From an uncultured Candidatus Melainabacteria bacterium (GTDB lineage Bacteria; Cyanobacteriota; Vampirovibrionia; Gastranaerophilales; Gastranaerophilaceae): a stretch of 64,000 nucleotides of DNA. Below the pieces are notes generated by a model. The model had not been told where the DNA came from and ran no database searches. It was given only the letters and a program-made list of their open reading frames with translations. Position 1 is the first letter of the stretch; each line of letters opens with the position of its first letter. Made by a program: the position numbers and the translations under genes. The stretch spans positions 62,001-126,000 of the forward strand of contig CATLFB010000005.1 in the NCBI GenBank assembly GCA_949927415.1. Reading direction: 5' to 3'. Shown one piece after another: positions 63,125 through 64,000 of this stretch.

Positions 63125-63661
63125 TTATTTGCCGCTTCGTTTGGATTGAGTGCCTTTTAGTTTGTCGTTTTGAAAAACATTGTAGTCAAAATGAAATTGA
63201 ACAGTTATTGAATTGTTTTTATAACTTTTCGGAAGTTCTTCAAACGGCGCCGATTGTTTAAGTGCGTCAATTGCAGCCTGATCTGTTTCTTCACTGCCGG
63301 AAGATTTTAAAATTTTGTACGATAACAATCTGCCGTCTTTAGCAATGTGGAACAAAAGCTCTACACTATTGCTGGTTGTGGATTTTGGAGGATTCCAGTT
63401 TTGCTTGATTTTGTGTTGTAAATTTTTCATGTACGGCGCAAATTCATCTTGAATGTCTTCAGAAGTTTGGCGGGTTTTACTTTGATAAATTTTTGGAAAA
63501 TTCCGAAAATTTTTGTACAAAGTGTCGATATTAAATGAAATATATGCCGCAGCAGAAAGAAGAATTACGCATAAAACAATCATAATCCATTCATTAAGTC
63601 CGGATTTTTTCTCGAATGAATTTTGAACGTTGTCTTTTTGTTCGTTTTCTAATTTTTCCAT
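63125..63661 (-). CDS. TonB C-terminal-domain protein
   Basis: A 178-residue protein with one membrane helix near 27-46 (WIMIVLCVILLSAAAYISF) and a periplasmic TonB/TolA-like C-terminal domain: LQHKIKQNWNPPKS, then VELLFHIAKDGRLLSYKILKSSGSEETDQAAIDALKQSAPF (in segments). The Pro-rich spacer of true TonB is absent and no ExbB/ExbD genes are in view, so TolA-like or orphan function is possible. It follows the corrinoid-protein gene by 5 bases. The protein at 47967 has a related domain. Confidence 0.82.
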   Translation of the reverse strand: MEKLENEQKDNVQNSFEKKSGLNEWIMIVLCVILLSAAAYISFNIDTLYKNFRNFPKIYQSKTRQTSEDIQDEFAPYMKNLQHKIKQNWNPPKSTTSNSVELLFHIAKDGRLLSYKILKSSGSEETDQAAIDALKQSAPFEELPKSYKNNSITVQFHFDYNVFQNDKLKGTQSKRSGK

Positions 63662-63666
63662 AATTC

Positions 63667-64000
63667 TTATCCCTCAAAATTTTTCACAAAATCCGCAATA
63701 TCGCATGCATCAATCGTGCCGATTACAATATCAAAACCAAGATTTGCCGCATCAATTTCCGCTTGAATTTCTTTTTGCATGTGCGCTAATAGCCCCGGAA
63801 TAATTATTTTCCGATTTTTTACGCGGGACGCTAAATCGTGTTTTTTCAAAGTTTGCACAACCATTTTTGCGGTGAATTTTTCTGCCGACCATGCGGTTAA
63901 AACGCTCATCCCGTCTGCCGGTGTCACAATCAAATATGATGAACGTTTCAAACTTTCCAATTCGTTTGCGACCGCAAAAAACGTCAGGGCAAAATTCGTT
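63667..64000 (-). CDS. Corrinoid/iron-sulfur protein large subunit, C-terminal end (partial)
   Basis: The frame is open to the window edge, reading TNFALTFFAVANELESL before the visible part, so the gene's 5' end lies beyond 64000. SSYLIVTPADGMSVLTAWSAEKF and KNRKIIIPGLLAHMQKEI, FDIVIGTIDACDIADFVKNF (in segments) match the C-terminal cobalamin-binding domain of the acetyl-CoA decarbonylase/synthase gamma subunit (AcsC/CdhE). That protein carries the methyl group in the Wood-Ljungdahl pathway. Only about 110 residues are visible, so another corrinoid methyl carrier remains possible. Confidence 0.7.
   Translation of the reverse strand, partial: TNFALTFFAVANELESLKRSSYLIVTPADGMSVLTAWSAEKFTAKMVVQTLKKHDLASRVKNRKIIIPGLLAHMQKEIQAEIDAANLGFDIVIGTIDACDIADFVKNFEG

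Overview
The window reads as chromosome from an anaerobic, flagellated, diderm bacterium, most likely of the Gastranaerophilales (Melainabacteria/Vampirovibrionia, the non-photosynthetic Cyanobacteria relatives). This is inferred from style rather than a marker gene: several unrelated proteins begin with a short leader ending in (S/T)-F-x-(G/A), there is a class III prepilin of the FTLAEVLITLG type, and [FeFe] hydrogenases, a GH57 amylase and a fliOPQR cluster are present. The standard code fits throughout.

Layout. 1-5.3 kb: a hydrogen module, with the end of a PAS-containing sensory [FeFe] hydrogenase, a SpoIIE-type phosphatase, a [2Fe-2S] thioredoxin-fold protein and a group B-like [FeFe] hydrogenase. 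5.3-25.8 kb: housekeeping backbone (dxr, an O-methyltransferase, a beta-propeller lipoprotein, dnaJ and grpE in one operon, dut, GH57, a SprA-like protein, a LEA-like protein, a kinase-fold protein, a cupin, an RND pump with TolC, a phosphopantetheinyl transferase and an HD protein). 26-32 kb: four very AT-rich genes of unknown function. 32-38.4 kb: a defence island with a nuclease-NTPase, then a minus-strand operon that I read as an ABC three-component system (HNH effector, MC6-like middle protein, SMC-like ATPase) plus a TIR protein. 38.5-43.6 kb: a small integrated replicon-like element (structured leader RNA, 59-aa protein, unknown protein, filamentous-phage-like replication protein, HEPN/Abi cargo, 45-aa membrane peptide, tyrosine recombinase). 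43.7-49.7 kb: an expanded TerY-P operon (vWA, PP2C, TPR, kinase, TonB-C-like secreted protein, membrane-anchored HNH). 49.7-53.7 kb: the end of a mobile element with a resolvase, small phage-like genes, an adenine methyltransferase and a large serine recombinase whose 3' end runs into tRNA-Arg(UCU). 54-64 kb: backbone again, with a prepilin gene held out of frame by a 12-G tract, hom and thrC, hemW, fliR-Q-P-O and a two-SpoA switch protein, a TonB-C protein and the end of a corrinoid/iron-sulfur protein gene.

The main points for follow-up are: (1) the expanded TerY-P operon; (2) the ABC-3C/TIR operon; (3) the poly-G switch in the prepilin; (4) a family of five intergenic inverted-repeat elements built from TCACYTY heptamers, found only in the backbone; (5) a recurring promoter geometry in which the -10 box lies exactly 6 nt before ATG with no Shine-Dalgarno, implying leaderless mRNAs; (6) a recurring N-terminal (S/T)-F-x-(G/A) leader on otherwise unrelated proteins.

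No searches were run. Family assignments rest on motifs read by eye.
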